Below, piece after piece: positions 8,953 to 16,032 of a stretch of DNA of 17,583 nt. The DNA comes from CBDUXP01 sp965371225 [NCBI: uncultured bacterium] (GTDB lineage Bacteria > Abyssobacteria > SURF-5 > CBDUXP01). The notes beneath the pieces are model-generated. The model was not told the DNA's origin. It did no database searches and was given only the letters and a program-made list of their open reading frames with translations. The stretch lies in NCBI GenBank assembly GCA_965371225.1, contig CBDUXP010000078.1:1-17583 (forward strand), read 5' to 3'. Numbering within the stretch: the first letter of the stretch is position 1; every line of letters starts with the position of its first letter. The position numbers and the translations under genes were made by a program.

Positions 8953-11413
8953 TCACGAGCTTGCCCGGCACGACGATCACCTTGCGGGCCTCGCCGCCGT
9001 TCAGGTAGGACTGCACCTTGGCGTCAGCGAGGGCGGCCGCCTGGATGGCCGCGGCATCGGCACCGGAGGGGACGGTGATGTGCGAGCGCACCTTCCCGTT
9101 CACCTGCACCGCCAGCGCCACCGTGTCCTGGGCGGTCGCGTCCTCGTCCCACTGGGGCCACGCCGCCCGGAGCACGCTGTCCTGATGGCCCAGGTGCCGC
9201 CACAGTTCCTCGCATACGTGCGGCGCCAACGGCGAGAGGAGGAGCACCAGGGTGTCGAAAGCCTCCTGCAACACCGCCGGATGGACCTTGTCCAGTGACG
9301 CGTCCTGCAGGGCGTTCACCATTTCCATGAGTGCACTGATGGCGGTGTTGAAGTGGAGCCGTTCTTCGATGTCGAAGGTCACGCGGCGAATCGCCGTGTG
9401 GACGATGCGCCGGACATCCCGGTCTTCCTGGCTTCGCTGGATATCATCAGGCCGCGTGGCTTCCGGGCCCGGCAGGTCCGCGCGGTGGCCTTGCACCAGC
9501 CGCCACACGCGGCGGAGAAAGCGTAGCTGCCCGTCGATGGCGGAATCGTTCCATTCCACGTCCTTCTCCGGGGGGCTGATGAACAGCTCGTACAGCCGGA
9601 GCGTGTCCGCGCCGTAGCGCTCGACGAGCGCGTCGGGGCTGACCACGTTGCCCTTGGACTTGGACATCTTCGCGCCGTCCTTGACGATCATCCCCTGGGT
9701 GAAGAGGTTGCGGAAGGGCTCGTTGAAATTGCACAGCCCCAGGTCGCGAATCACCTTCGTGAAGAAGCGGGCGTACATCAGGTGCAGGATCGCGTGTTCG
9801 ATCCCGCCGATGTACTGGTCCACGGGGAGCCACGCGTTCACCAGCTCGGAGTCAAAGACCTGCGTGTCGTCGTGCGGGGAAAGGTACCGCAGGAAGTACC
9901 AGCTCGAGTCCACGAAAGTATCCATCGTGTCCGTTTCGCGCCGGCCGGACCCGCCGCAGGAGGGGCACGCGGTTTGGACGAACTCCGCGCACGCGGCGAG
10001 GGGCGATTCGCCCTTGGGACGGAATTCCACGTTCTCGGGCAGCAGCACGGGCAGGTCCGCGTCCGGTACGGGCACGGTCCCGCAGCTTTCGCAGTAGATG
10101 ATGGGGATCGGCGCGCCCCAGTAGCGCTGGCGGGAGAGCAGCCAGTCCCGCAGCCGGTACGTCACCTTGCGCTCGCCGATGCCTTCCTGCTCCATCCACG
10201 CGCCGATGGCGGCCTTGGCCTCGTCGTTGGGCATGCCGGAGAACTGCGCGCTGTTCACGCAGACGCCCGGCGCCACGTAGGCCTCGGTCATGATCTCGGC
10301 GTCGAGCGATTCCCCGTCGGGCTGGATGACTACCCGCAGGGGCAGGTTGTACTTCTTCACAAACTCGAAGTCGCGCTGATCGTGGGTGGGCACCCCCATG
10401 ACCGCCCCGGTGCCGTAGTCCATGAGCGCGTAGTCGGCCACCCACAGGGGCACGTGCTCGTCGTTGACGGGGTTGATGACGTGGGCGCCCGTGAAGATCC
10501 CCTGCTTCGGGATGTGCTCCGAGGTGCGTTCGATGCGATCCATCTTCTGCGCCTGCTCGACGAACGCGCGCACCGGCTGCTCGTATTCCGTCCCCGCGAT
10601 GACCTGCTCCACCAGCGGATGTTCCGGCGCGAGGGCGACGTAGGTGATCCCCCAGGTGGTGTCCGGGCGCGTGGTGAACACCGGTAGCGGCTCGCCTGTG
10701 GCTTCCAGGCGCAGCTGAATCTCGACCCCCGTGCTGCGGCCGATCCAGTTGGCTTGCATGACGCGCACCCGCTCGGGCCAGGCGTCCAGCTCGCGCATGT
10801 CCAGCAGCTCTTCGGCGTACTGGGTGATCTTGAAGAACCACTGTTCCAGGTCCCGCAGAGTCACCGTGGTATCGCACCGTTCGCACGCACCATCGATCAC
10901 CTGCTCGTTGGCGAGCACGGTCTGGCATTGCGGACACCAGTTGACAGCGGCGGCTTTCTTGTAAGCGAGCCCCTGCTTGAAGAACTGGAGGAACAGCCAC
11001 TGCGTCCACTTGTAGTAGTCGGGTCGGGAGGAGACAATTTCCCGGTCCCAGTCATACTCCACGCCCCAGGACACGAGTTGCGCCTTCATGCGGTCCATGT
11101 TGCGCATGGTGCCCTCGGCAGGCGGGATGTTCTCCTTGATCGCCGCATTCTCGGCCGGCAGCCCGAACGCGTCGAAACCCATGGGGGCGAGCACGTTGTA
11201 GCCGCGCATCTTCTTATAGCGCGTCAGCACGTCCCCGATGATGTAGTTCCGCCCGTGGCCCACGTGCAGATCCGCGGACGGGTACGGGAACATCATCAGG
11301 CAGTAGAACTTCTCCCCCGGCGCGGCGGGGTCCATCTTGAACAGCCCCTCGGCGCGCCAGTACTGCTGCCACTTGGCTTCGATGCTGGCAAAGTCGTAGG
11401 GCTCGTGCGGCAT
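8939..11413 (-). CDS. leuS: Leucyl-tRNA synthetase
   Basis: An 824-residue class I aminoacyl-tRNA synthetase that charges tRNA-Leu in the cytoplasm. The HIGH-type motif is HVGH at 50-53 and the KMSKS loop is at 582-586. The CP1 editing domain is present, with the Thr-rich TTRPDTTWG at 247-255 and the conserved editing Asp at 345 (VPTHDQRD). Cys pairs at 160/163 and 177/180, and at 441/444 and 483/486, look like zinc sites. The C-terminal end (KVIVVPGKLVNVVV) is complete. ATG at 11413 is chosen because homologues begin similarly; the reading frame stays open upstream, but there it runs through repeat DNA. No strong ribosome binding site is visible; a GTG four codons upstream is the alternative. 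It is the first gene of the minus-strand operon and overlaps the propeller gene by 14 bases. Confidence 0.97.
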   Translation of the reverse strand: MPHEPYDFASIEAKWQQYWRAEGLFKMDPAAPGEKFYCLMMFPYPSADLHVGHGRNYIIGDVLTRYKKMRGYNVLAPMGFDAFGLPAENAAIKENIPPAEGTMRNMDRMKAQLVSWGVEYDWDREIVSSRPDYYKWTQWLFLQFFKQGLAYKKAAAVNWCPQCQTVLANEQVIDGACERCDTTVTLRDLEQWFFKITQYAEELLDMRELDAWPERVRVMQANWIGRSTGVEIQLRLEATGEPLPVFTTRPDTTWGITYVALAPEHPLVEQVIAGTEYEQPVRAFVEQAQKMDRIERTSEHIPKQGIFTGAHVINPVNDEHVPLWVADYALMDYGTGAVMGVPTHDQRDFEFVKKYNLPLRVVIQPDGESLDAEIMTEAYVAPGVCVNSAQFSGMPNDEAKAAIGAWMEQEGIGERKVTYRLRDWLLSRQRYWGAPIPIIYCESCGTVPVPDADLPVLLPENVEFRPKGESPLAACAEFVQTACPSCGGSGRRETDTMDTFVDSSWYFLRYLSPHDDTQVFDSELVNAWLPVDQYIGGIEHAILHLMYARFFTKVIRDLGLCNFNEPFRNLFTQGMIVKDGAKMSKSKGNVVSPDALVERYGADTLRLYELFISPPEKDVEWNDSAIDGQLRFLRRVWRLVQGHRADLPGPEATRPDDIQRSQEDRDVRRIVHTAIRRVTFDIEERLHFNTAISALMEMVNALQDASLDKVHPAVLQEAFDTLVLLLSPLAPHVCEELWRHLGHQDSVLRAAWPQWDEDATAQDTVALAVQVNGKVRSHITVPSGADAAAIQAAALADAKVQSYLNGGEARKVIVVPGKLVNVVV

Positions 11414-11464
11414 GGGGGAGGGCACACGCGGGGGTTTTCGCGTTTTGTGCGTGGTTAGCCCAGA

Positions 11465-11470
11465 ATTGTA
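11465..11470 (-). promoter_or_regulatory. Possible -10 element for the leuS operon
   Basis: TACAAT on the minus strand, about 52 bases before the leuS ATG, matches five of six bases of the sigma70 -10 consensus and sits in a short A/T-rich patch. No convincing -35 hexamer is found at the usual distance (an A-rich stretch lies there), so this is only a candidate. Confidence 0.3.
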
Positions 11471-11513
11471 CCACAGCGCATAGGGCCATTTTTTTCTGCC
11501 ACCTACCCAGAAC

Positions 11514-11639
11514 GGAAACCGCGGATGAACGCAGATGAACGCGGATAATCCCCGTGCACTGATATCGTGGTCGGCGCCTGCTTGGGAATCTCGTCGGTCC
11601 ATCTGCGTTTATCCGCGTTCATCTGCGGTTACGGTTTCC
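11514..11639. repeat. Inverted repeat, arms of three 10-base CGCRGATGAA-like units
   Basis: Left arm: three 10-base units at 11520-11549 (CGCGGATGAA, CGCAGATGAA, CGCGGATAAT), preceded by GGAAACC at 11514-11520. Right arm: the reverse complement of the same kind of unit three times at 11598-11627, followed by GGTTTCC at 11633-11639. About 48 bases lie between the units of the two arms. The rest of this 249-base gap between leuS and the dehydrogenase gene contains only the candidate leuS promoter. Repeats like this are, to my knowledge, dispersed in many environmental bacterial genomes; the function is unknown to me. Confidence 0.85.
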
Positions 11640-11662
11640 CGTAAACTTCCTCCCACCGGCCA

Positions 11663-12646
11663 ATGGCACTGCGCGTTCTGATTACCCAACCCCTCCTGCC
11701 GGGGCCGGTGGAACGGCTGGCCGCGGTGTGCGACGTCACGATTGCGAAGACGCGTGGCGGGCTGAGCCGGGAGCAGCTCGTGGGCCGCGCGCGGAGCATG
11801 GATGCCGTCCTCTGCATGCTCACCAACCGGATCGACGGGCCGCTCATGGACGCCCTGCCCCGGGTGCGCCTCTACTCGAACTACGCGGTGGGCTACGACA
11901 ACATCGACCTGCCAGCCGCCACCGCGCGCGGCATCCTCATCACGAATACCCCCGGCGTGCTGACCGAGACGACGGCCGACCTGGCGTTCGCGCTCATCCT
12001 CAGCGTCGCCCGGCGGGTGCCGGAGAGCGACAAGTTCCTGCGCGCGGGCCGCTGGAAGCGGTGGGAGCCGACCTTCATGCTCGGCACGGACGTGCACCAC
12101 AAGACGCTTGGTATCGTGGGCATGGGCCGCATCGGGCGCGCCGTGGCCGCCCGCGCGCGGGGATTCGACATGCGCGTGCTCTGCGCCAACCGTTCGCGCG
12201 TGCCCCCCTCCGTCCTGCGGAAACATCGCGCGGAGCAGGTGACGCTGCGGCGGCTGTTGAAGGAGAGCGACTACGTGAGCGTCCACGTGCCGCTCGGCCC
12301 CAAGACCCGGCATCTGTTCGGCGCGGCGGAGTTTGGGGCCATGAAGCCCACGGCGTTCCTCATCAATACCGCGCGGGGTCCCATCGTGGACGAGCGGGCG
12401 TTACTGGCAGCGCTGCTGCGGGGGGACATCGCGGGCGCGGGGCTCGACGTGTTCGAGTGGGAGCCCCAGGTGACCGCCGGCCTGACGGCTTTGCCGAACG
12501 TGACGCTGCTCCCCCACCTGGGCAGCGCCACGCTGGAAACGCGCACCAAGATGGCCGACTTGGCCGTGGACAACCTCCTCGCGTTCGCCGCCGGCCGCAA
12601 CCCCCCCTACTGTGTCAACCCGGGCGCCTGGAAAAGAAAGTCATAG
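11663..12646 (+). CDS. D-2-hydroxyacid dehydrogenase (D-glycerate dehydrogenase/glyoxylate reductase-like)
   Basis: A 327-residue cytoplasmic NAD(P)-dependent oxidoreductase of the D-isomer-specific 2-hydroxyacid dehydrogenase family. The nucleotide-binding GMGRIG is at 153-158. The catalytic Arg is 238 (INTARGPIVDE), Glu 267 (DVFEWEP) and His 285 (LLPHLGSAT). SNYAVGYDNID (72-82) and TNTPGVLTETTADLAFAL resemble glyoxylate/hydroxypyruvate reductases and D-glycerate dehydrogenases, as does the C-terminal DNLLAFAAG. Likely reaction: interconversion of glyoxylate or hydroxypyruvate with glycolate or D-glycerate; exact substrate is not determinable. The gene stands alone on the plus strand between two inverted repeats. 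An upstream ribosome binding site is weak (CTTCCTCCC). Confidence 0.92.
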   Translation: MALRVLITQPLLPGPVERLAAVCDVTIAKTRGGLSREQLVGRARSMDAVLCMLTNRIDGPLMDALPRVRLYSNYAVGYDNIDLPAATARGILITNTPGVLTETTADLAFALILSVARRVPESDKFLRAGRWKRWEPTFMLGTDVHHKTLGIVGMGRIGRAVAARARGFDMRVLCANRSRVPPSVLRKHRAEQVTLRRLLKESDYVSVHVPLGPKTRHLFGAAEFGAMKPTAFLINTARGPIVDERALLAALLRGDIAGAGLDVFEWEPQVTAGLTALPNVTLLPHLGSATLETRTKMADLAVDNLLAFAAGRNPPYCVNPGAWKRKS

Positions 12647-12662
12647 AAGACCGAGCCCTTGA

Positions 12663-12744
12663 TCCGCAGATTGCGCAGATGACGCAGATAGTTTTGCGGG
12701 GCTGGTAACAGGCATAGTCTGCGTCCATCTGCGTAATCTGCGGA
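12663..12744. repeat. Inverted repeat, CGCAGAT-family units
   Basis: Left arm 12663-12691 reads TCC CGCAGATTG-like units: CGCAGATTG, CGCAGATGA, CGCAGATAG in 9-base steps, sharing the TCCGCAGA start. Right arm 12718-12744 is its reverse complement with one substitution and one inserted base over about 27 bases. The loop is 26 bases. It fills most of the 111-base gap between the dehydrogenase and MFS genes and could form a strong hairpin, possibly ending transcription of the dehydrogenase gene, although no T-run follows. Confidence 0.85.
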
Positions 12745-12757
12745 CAGGTCCTCTCCC

Positions 12758-13969
12758 ATGCCCGTATTCGTCTTGATCATCGCGCTGCTGGCGGACTACG
12801 GGTTCGTGCTCGGCCGCGCGGCGTTGATCTTCTACGCCATCCGCCTTGGGGCCGATACGGGCCTGGTGCTCCTGCTCGGGGGTGCGGAGGGGCTGGTCTA
12901 CGGGCTGACGGCGGGCTACGTGGCCGGGCCGGCCATCGCCCGGGTGGGTGCGCGCCGCCTGATTCGTCTGACCGGTGTGGGGATGCTGGGGCTCTTCCTC
13001 GCTGCGCCCTTCATCGATCGCCCGGCCGGCCTCGCACTCATCTTCGCGGCCGGCGGCTTCTGCATGGCCCTGTTCTGGCCCAGCGTGCACGCGCGGCTGG
13101 TGGAGCGCACCGCCCCGGCGCTGCTGACGCGGGCGCAGGCGCTCTTCAACGTCACCTGGACGCTTTCCATGTTCGTGGCGTGGGCCAGCAGCGGCTGGCT
13201 CGTCGAATTGGGGTACACACGCGGCCTGGGGCTCTGGGTGGCCATGAGCCTCACGGCGGTGGCCGTCCTGGCGATCGTGGTCATGCCCCAGCCTGCGGGG
13301 CAGCGTTCGGCGGACGCCGGCAGGGATACCGAAGGCCTGAGCGCCGCGGCGTCGGGCATTCCCCTCTCCAGCGCCGGCCTCCGTACCTTTGCGCTGGTCG
13401 GGTGGCTCGCCAACTTCGGCTCGTTCGCCGTGTGGGACGCGGTCAGGCTCGTCTTCCCCACCATCGGCACCGAACTCGGCTTTCCCGAGGGGCGCATGGG
13501 CAGCATGATCGCGGCGTCCGTGGGGGCGCAATTCGTGGCGTTCCTGGTGCTCATGCGCTGGCGGGGCTGGCTGTACCGGCGCCGCTGGTTCTACGCCGCG
13601 TATGGGCTGCACGGGGCGGGGCTCCTGCTCTGCGCGTTCACCGACCGGATGGCGGGGTTCCTGGTGGCCTTCGTGGCAATCGGCGCCGCGCTGGCGTTCA
13701 CGTACGCGGCCAGTCTCTTCTACGGCTTGGGCGCGTCGGCCACGGCCGGACACGCCGGCGGCCGGCACGAGGCCATGATCGGTGCGGCGCGGACGCTGGG
13801 CCCCACCCTGGGCGCCGCGGCCGCTTATCTCAGCGGTTCAAGCCGCGGACCGATATTCGTCTATCTCGCTGTGGCAGTGGTACTTCTAGCTGTTAGCCTC
13901 AGGGTGTTCTCGAAGCTGTCGGAGGCCGACCGGCGGATCCTGCGTCATGGGGAAGCCGCATCGGGTTGA
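12758..13969 (+). CDS. MFS-type membrane transporter, unknown substrate
   Basis: A 403-residue polytopic membrane protein with about 11-12 hydrophobic segments in two halves split by a polar loop at about 180-205 (QPAGQRSADAGRDTEG). The GPAIARVGARRLIRL stretch near 57-71 resembles the MFS loop 2-3 region, and the C-half carries Gly-rich helices around HEAMIGAARTLGP (about 344-356). It fits the major facilitator superfamily in length and layout, but I see no substrate-specific motif. ATG at 12758 begins directly with a hydrophobic helix. The start lies 13 bases past the inverted repeat. The last 25 bases overlap the 3' end of the opposing PA2778-family gene. Confidence 0.85.
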   Translation: MPVFVLIIALLADYGFVLGRAALIFYAIRLGADTGLVLLLGGAEGLVYGLTAGYVAGPAIARVGARRLIRLTGVGMLGLFLAAPFIDRPAGLALIFAAGGFCMALFWPSVHARLVERTAPALLTRAQALFNVTWTLSMFVAWASSGWLVELGYTRGLGLWVAMSLTAVAVLAIVVMPQPAGQRSADAGRDTEGLSAAASGIPLSSAGLRTFALVGWLANFGSFAVWDAVRLVFPTIGTELGFPEGRMGSMIAASVGAQFVAFLVLMRWRGWLYRRRWFYAAYGLHGAGLLLCAFTDRMAGFLVAFVAIGAALAFTYAASLFYGLGASATAGHAGGRHEAMIGAARTLGPTLGAAAAYLSGSSRGPIFVYLAVAVVLLAVSLRVFSKLSEADRRILRHGEAASG

Positions 13970-14913
13970 AGACCGCGAATCTCCTCCAAGGTCGCCTGGT
14001 AGGCCGGGGTCGCGCCGCCATCGAGCCGCACAGCCTCCTCCGCCGCTGCCAGAGCTTCCGCACGCCGCCCCTGCTCGGCCAGCACGTGCGCCAGATTGTT
14101 CCACGCGGCAGGTCGGTCGGGATGCTGCACGGTCGCTTCGCGCAAAGCCTCTTCCGCCCGCGGCAGGTCGCCGGTCGCATACCTTGCGTTTCCTAACCCG
14201 ATGTGAGCACCGAAGTTCTGTGGCCAGCGTTCGAGTATTCGCTCATAGGCGGCGCCCGCCGCGGCGTACCGTTTCGCGCGCTCCAGACCGGCGGCCGCCC
14301 GCAAGATCGCACGGTGGTCTCGGCTTGCGGGCAGTCTGTCCGGCGGGAGGACCACCACGGCCCAATACTCGCCGCGGGCCCAGGTGCGCTCGAACGTGCT
14401 CAGGCGCACGGCCCGGCGCTCGCTCAGTCCCGTGTGCAACACGATCTCGCGCGCGTCCAGGTCGTACCCAACCGCGACGGCGAAATGCCACAGGGGGTAC
14501 CAGTTGAACGCCAGGTTCTGGAACACGAGCACCGGATGCCCCGCCGCGATTTCGGCCAGGAGTCCTTGCAAGTCGCCCACGGGCACTGCGAGCCGCCCCT
14601 GCCGGCGGGCCGCCGCGAGCACGTCCGTGCGGAGGGTGCCCTTGCGCCCGGGGGTATACACCTGGCTCCCCGTCTCCTCGGGAGTGGCCGGTAGGCCGGA
14701 CCAGGTGAGGACCATCGCCAGCGCAGCAGGGCCACAGTAATACTGCTCCTGCGGGAAGAAGGGCACGTCGGCAACCTGGGCCTGGCGCGGGAGCGGCCCC
14801 GGCTGGGCCAGGACCGCCGCAGTCTGGAGTCTGGCGCACCCCACCCCGGCACAACATAAAAGCAGGGTGACCCACCGTACCGGCGCCCCGGTCCCCGGGC
14901 GGCGCCATCGCAC
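13945..14913 (-). CDS. PA2778-family C39-like cysteine peptidase with TPRs, probable lipoprotein
   Basis: A 322-residue exported protein. Residues 1-26 form a basic-then-hydrophobic signal ending in CCAGVGC, a weak lipobox with Cys 26. The C39-like peptidase domain spans about 48-195: oxyanion Gln 55, catalytic Cys 60 in QYYCGPAALAMVL, catalytic His 143 in LWHFAVAVGYD. Where many C39 enzymes have an Asp after the next strand, this one has LHTG (159-162). TPR helices fill about 205-300 (AHIGLGNARYATGDLPRAEEAL, then AWNNLAHVLAEQGRRAEAL). The arrangement and adjacency to a PA2779-like gene match the PA2778/PA2779 pair of Pseudomonas and others. GTG at 14913 is the best start I see for the signal peptide, 31 bases past the upstream stop; the frame remains open to 14973. 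Substrate is unknown. Confidence 0.85.
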   Translation of the reverse strand: MRWRRPGTGAPVRWVTLLLCCAGVGCARLQTAAVLAQPGPLPRQAQVADVPFFPQEQYYCGPAALAMVLTWSGLPATPEETGSQVYTPGRKGTLRTDVLAAARRQGRLAVPVGDLQGLLAEIAAGHPVLVFQNLAFNWYPLWHFAVAVGYDLDAREIVLHTGLSERRAVRLSTFERTWARGEYWAVVVLPPDRLPASRDHRAILRAAAGLERAKRYAAAGAAYERILERWPQNFGAHIGLGNARYATGDLPRAEEALREATVQHPDRPAAWNNLAHVLAEQGRRAEALAAAEEAVRLDGGATPAYQATLEEIRGLQPDAASP

Positions 14914-14944
14914 TACGGGCGCGCCGTCAGGCCGATGGCAGCGA

Positions 14945-15361
14945 CTAGGGGCTGTGGACGAACGGATACACATTCGTCCAGCCGATGATGTCGGTGAGCA
15001 GCAAAATGAGGAAGACGAGCACGATCGCGCCCACGATCACGCCGGCGGTGCTCTGGCCGGCCGGGAGCCGATCCAGCCGATCTACGATCTGCTGCACCTC
15101 GGCGTCGGACAGCGTCGCAATGCGGGCTTCCGCCTCAGCCGCATCGACCCCGAGGGCGGCCATCTGCTGGCGCACGTCGGCCCGCGCCAGGAAGTCCCGG
15201 ACACGCGCCCGCCCGTCCTCGACTGCCAGCTCGTGGATGACCTCATCGGTGGACACCATCACCGCGTGCGCCACATTGGGACGGGACGCGCCCGCCAGCA
15301 TGATGAGTGCCAGGGGAAATGCGATGCTGCGGGCCAGCTTCATGATCGTCGTGTATGCCAT
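14945..15361 (-). CDS. PA2779-family membrane protein
   Basis: A 138-residue protein recognisable as PA2779 family. A signal peptide ends at AHA (about 31-33). A helical, Ala/Glu/Arg-rich soluble segment follows (about 37-100, with repeated short helices), then a single C-terminal membrane helix (about 106-127). The end, LLLTDIIGWTNVYPF, is the family's typical closing motif. Its function is unknown; it is nearly always beside a PA2778-type peptidase and may anchor, assist or be processed by it (inference). ATG at 15361 is preferred over ATG at 15343 because GGAG stands 9 bases before it and it gives a longer, basic n-region. A candidate promoter lies 48-76 bases upstream of the start. Confidence 0.88.
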   Translation of the reverse strand: MAYTTIMKLARSIAFPLALIMLAGASRPNVAHAVMVSTDEVIHELAVEDGRARVRDFLARADVRQQMAALGVDAAEAEARIATLSDAEVQQIVDRLDRLPAGQSTAGVIVGAIVLVFLILLLTDIIGWTNVYPFVHSP

Positions 15362-15408
15362 AGGGGTGCTCTCCGGCTCCGGCCGCGCTTCAGCGAAACG
15401 GCCGCGCT

Positions 15409-15437
15409 ACTCTATCGGGAGAGACCCTAGAATTCAA
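15409..15437 (-). promoter_or_regulatory. Candidate sigma70-like promoter for PA2779-PA2778 genes
   Basis: On the minus strand, TTGAAT (15437-15432) and TAGAGT (15414-15409) are separated by exactly 17 bases. Each hexamer matches four of six consensus bases. It lies between the stop of the truncated Lnt gene and the PA2779 start, where a promoter would be needed if the pair is expressed separately. Confidence 0.4.
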
Positions 15438-15445
15438 CGGCTTCC

Positions 15446-15796
15446 CTACGGCCTGCTGCGCGCCGCCGCCTCGGCCACCGGCGCGGCGATGAGGGGCGCC
15501 ACGCCGCACGCGGGACCCACGATGAGCAGCAGGAACAGGGTCGAGACAAGCGAGGACGTATCGAACTGGTGGTGCGCCGCCACCCAGACCCACCAGCCCG
15601 TCAGCACCGCGTACGTCCACCCGGCGATGGCGCCCAGCAGCAGCACCTGCCGCAGCGGCCGGCCCCGCACCGCCCACATGAGCGGCACCAGACATATCCA
15701 CCCCAGCGGCCACCATCCCACCGGCGGCAACGCCAACGCGTAGAGCACCGCCATTAAGAGCGCCAGCACGATATCGCGCGCGAGCCCAATGCCCAT
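15446..15796 (-). CDS. Truncated apolipoprotein N-acyltransferase-like membrane protein
   Basis: A 116-residue hydrophobic protein that resembles only the N-terminal membrane part of Lnt, the enzyme that adds the third acyl chain to lipoproteins. The signature is ALALPPVGWWPLGWICLVPL, then RGRPLRQVLLLGAIAGW and a WWVW segment, in about four membrane helices. Full-length Lnt is about 500 residues with a nitrilase-like catalytic domain, which is wholly missing here: the gene stops with TAG 84 bases before the PA2779 start. The ATG at 15796 has GGGAG 8 bases ahead; a GTG at 15823 would add nine residues. It is either a gene remnant or a small membrane protein derived from Lnt. It should not be read as a working acyltransferase. 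Confidence 0.6.
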   Translation of the reverse strand: MGIGLARDIVLALLMAVLYALALPPVGWWPLGWICLVPLMWAVRGRPLRQVLLLGAIAGWTYAVLTGWWVWVAAHHQFDTSSLVSTLFLLLIVGPACGVAPLIAAPVAEAAARSRP

Positions 15797-15915
15797 CCTG
15801 CCCACTCCCTCCCGGTGCTTCACTCCGTCGCGCTACGGAGCAATGGGTTCACGCTGGAAAATTCACGGCCCGCGACGCGCCCAAGAAATAGTTCGCTGCC
15901 AGATACAGCGACTAG

Positions 15916-15975
15916 CCCCAATAGCGGCACCTGCCGCAGCCAGCGGCCCCGCACCAACCACATCAGCCATACCAA
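15916..15975 (-). pseudogene. Second, diverged Lnt-like remnant
   Basis: Read on the minus strand, these 60 bases encode LVWLMWLVRGRWLRQVPLLG. By my count 16 of 20 residues and 46 of 60 bases match a segment of the truncated Lnt-like gene just downstream (about 15632-15691). The frame stays open to a TGA at 15822-15820 but beyond this segment shows no Lnt similarity, and no start or ribosome binding site is evident. The rest of the 236-base gap at 15797-16032 shows no other feature. Confidence 0.5.
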
Positions 15976-16032
15976 AGCCGTACTTAGGGTTCTACTAGGT
16001 ACACACTTCCGCCTCGACCGGGGAATCGCTCA

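Noticed and set aside
7945-9078. Long plus-strand reading frame opposite the propeller gene
   Set aside because: His/Arg/Gly-rich translation without any recognisable domain, antisense to a clear gene. Similar plus-strand frames opposite the other minus-strand genes (for example 4967-6409 and 731-1771) were rejected for the same reason.
11489-11495. Run of seven T on the plus strand as a terminator
   Set aside because: No G+C-rich hairpin precedes it on the plus strand, and no plus-strand gene lies upstream.
11414-11602. N-terminal extension of LeuS
   Set aside because: The extra residues come from repeat DNA and the promoter region. LeuS homology begins at MPHEPYDFASIEAKW.
11514-11639. CRISPR array reading of the repeated 10-base units
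   Set aside because: Units are directly adjacent, with no unique spacers, and are arranged as an inverted repeat; no cas-like gene is near.
11728-12708. Plus-strand frame overlapping the dehydrogenase gene
   Set aside because: Arg/His/Pro-rich with no motif; the dehydrogenase frame has all catalytic residues.
12641-13768. Minus-strand frame opposite the MFS gene
   Set aside because: Composition is typical of a shadow (Arg, Gly, Pro, His, Glu), whereas the plus strand encodes clear membrane helices.
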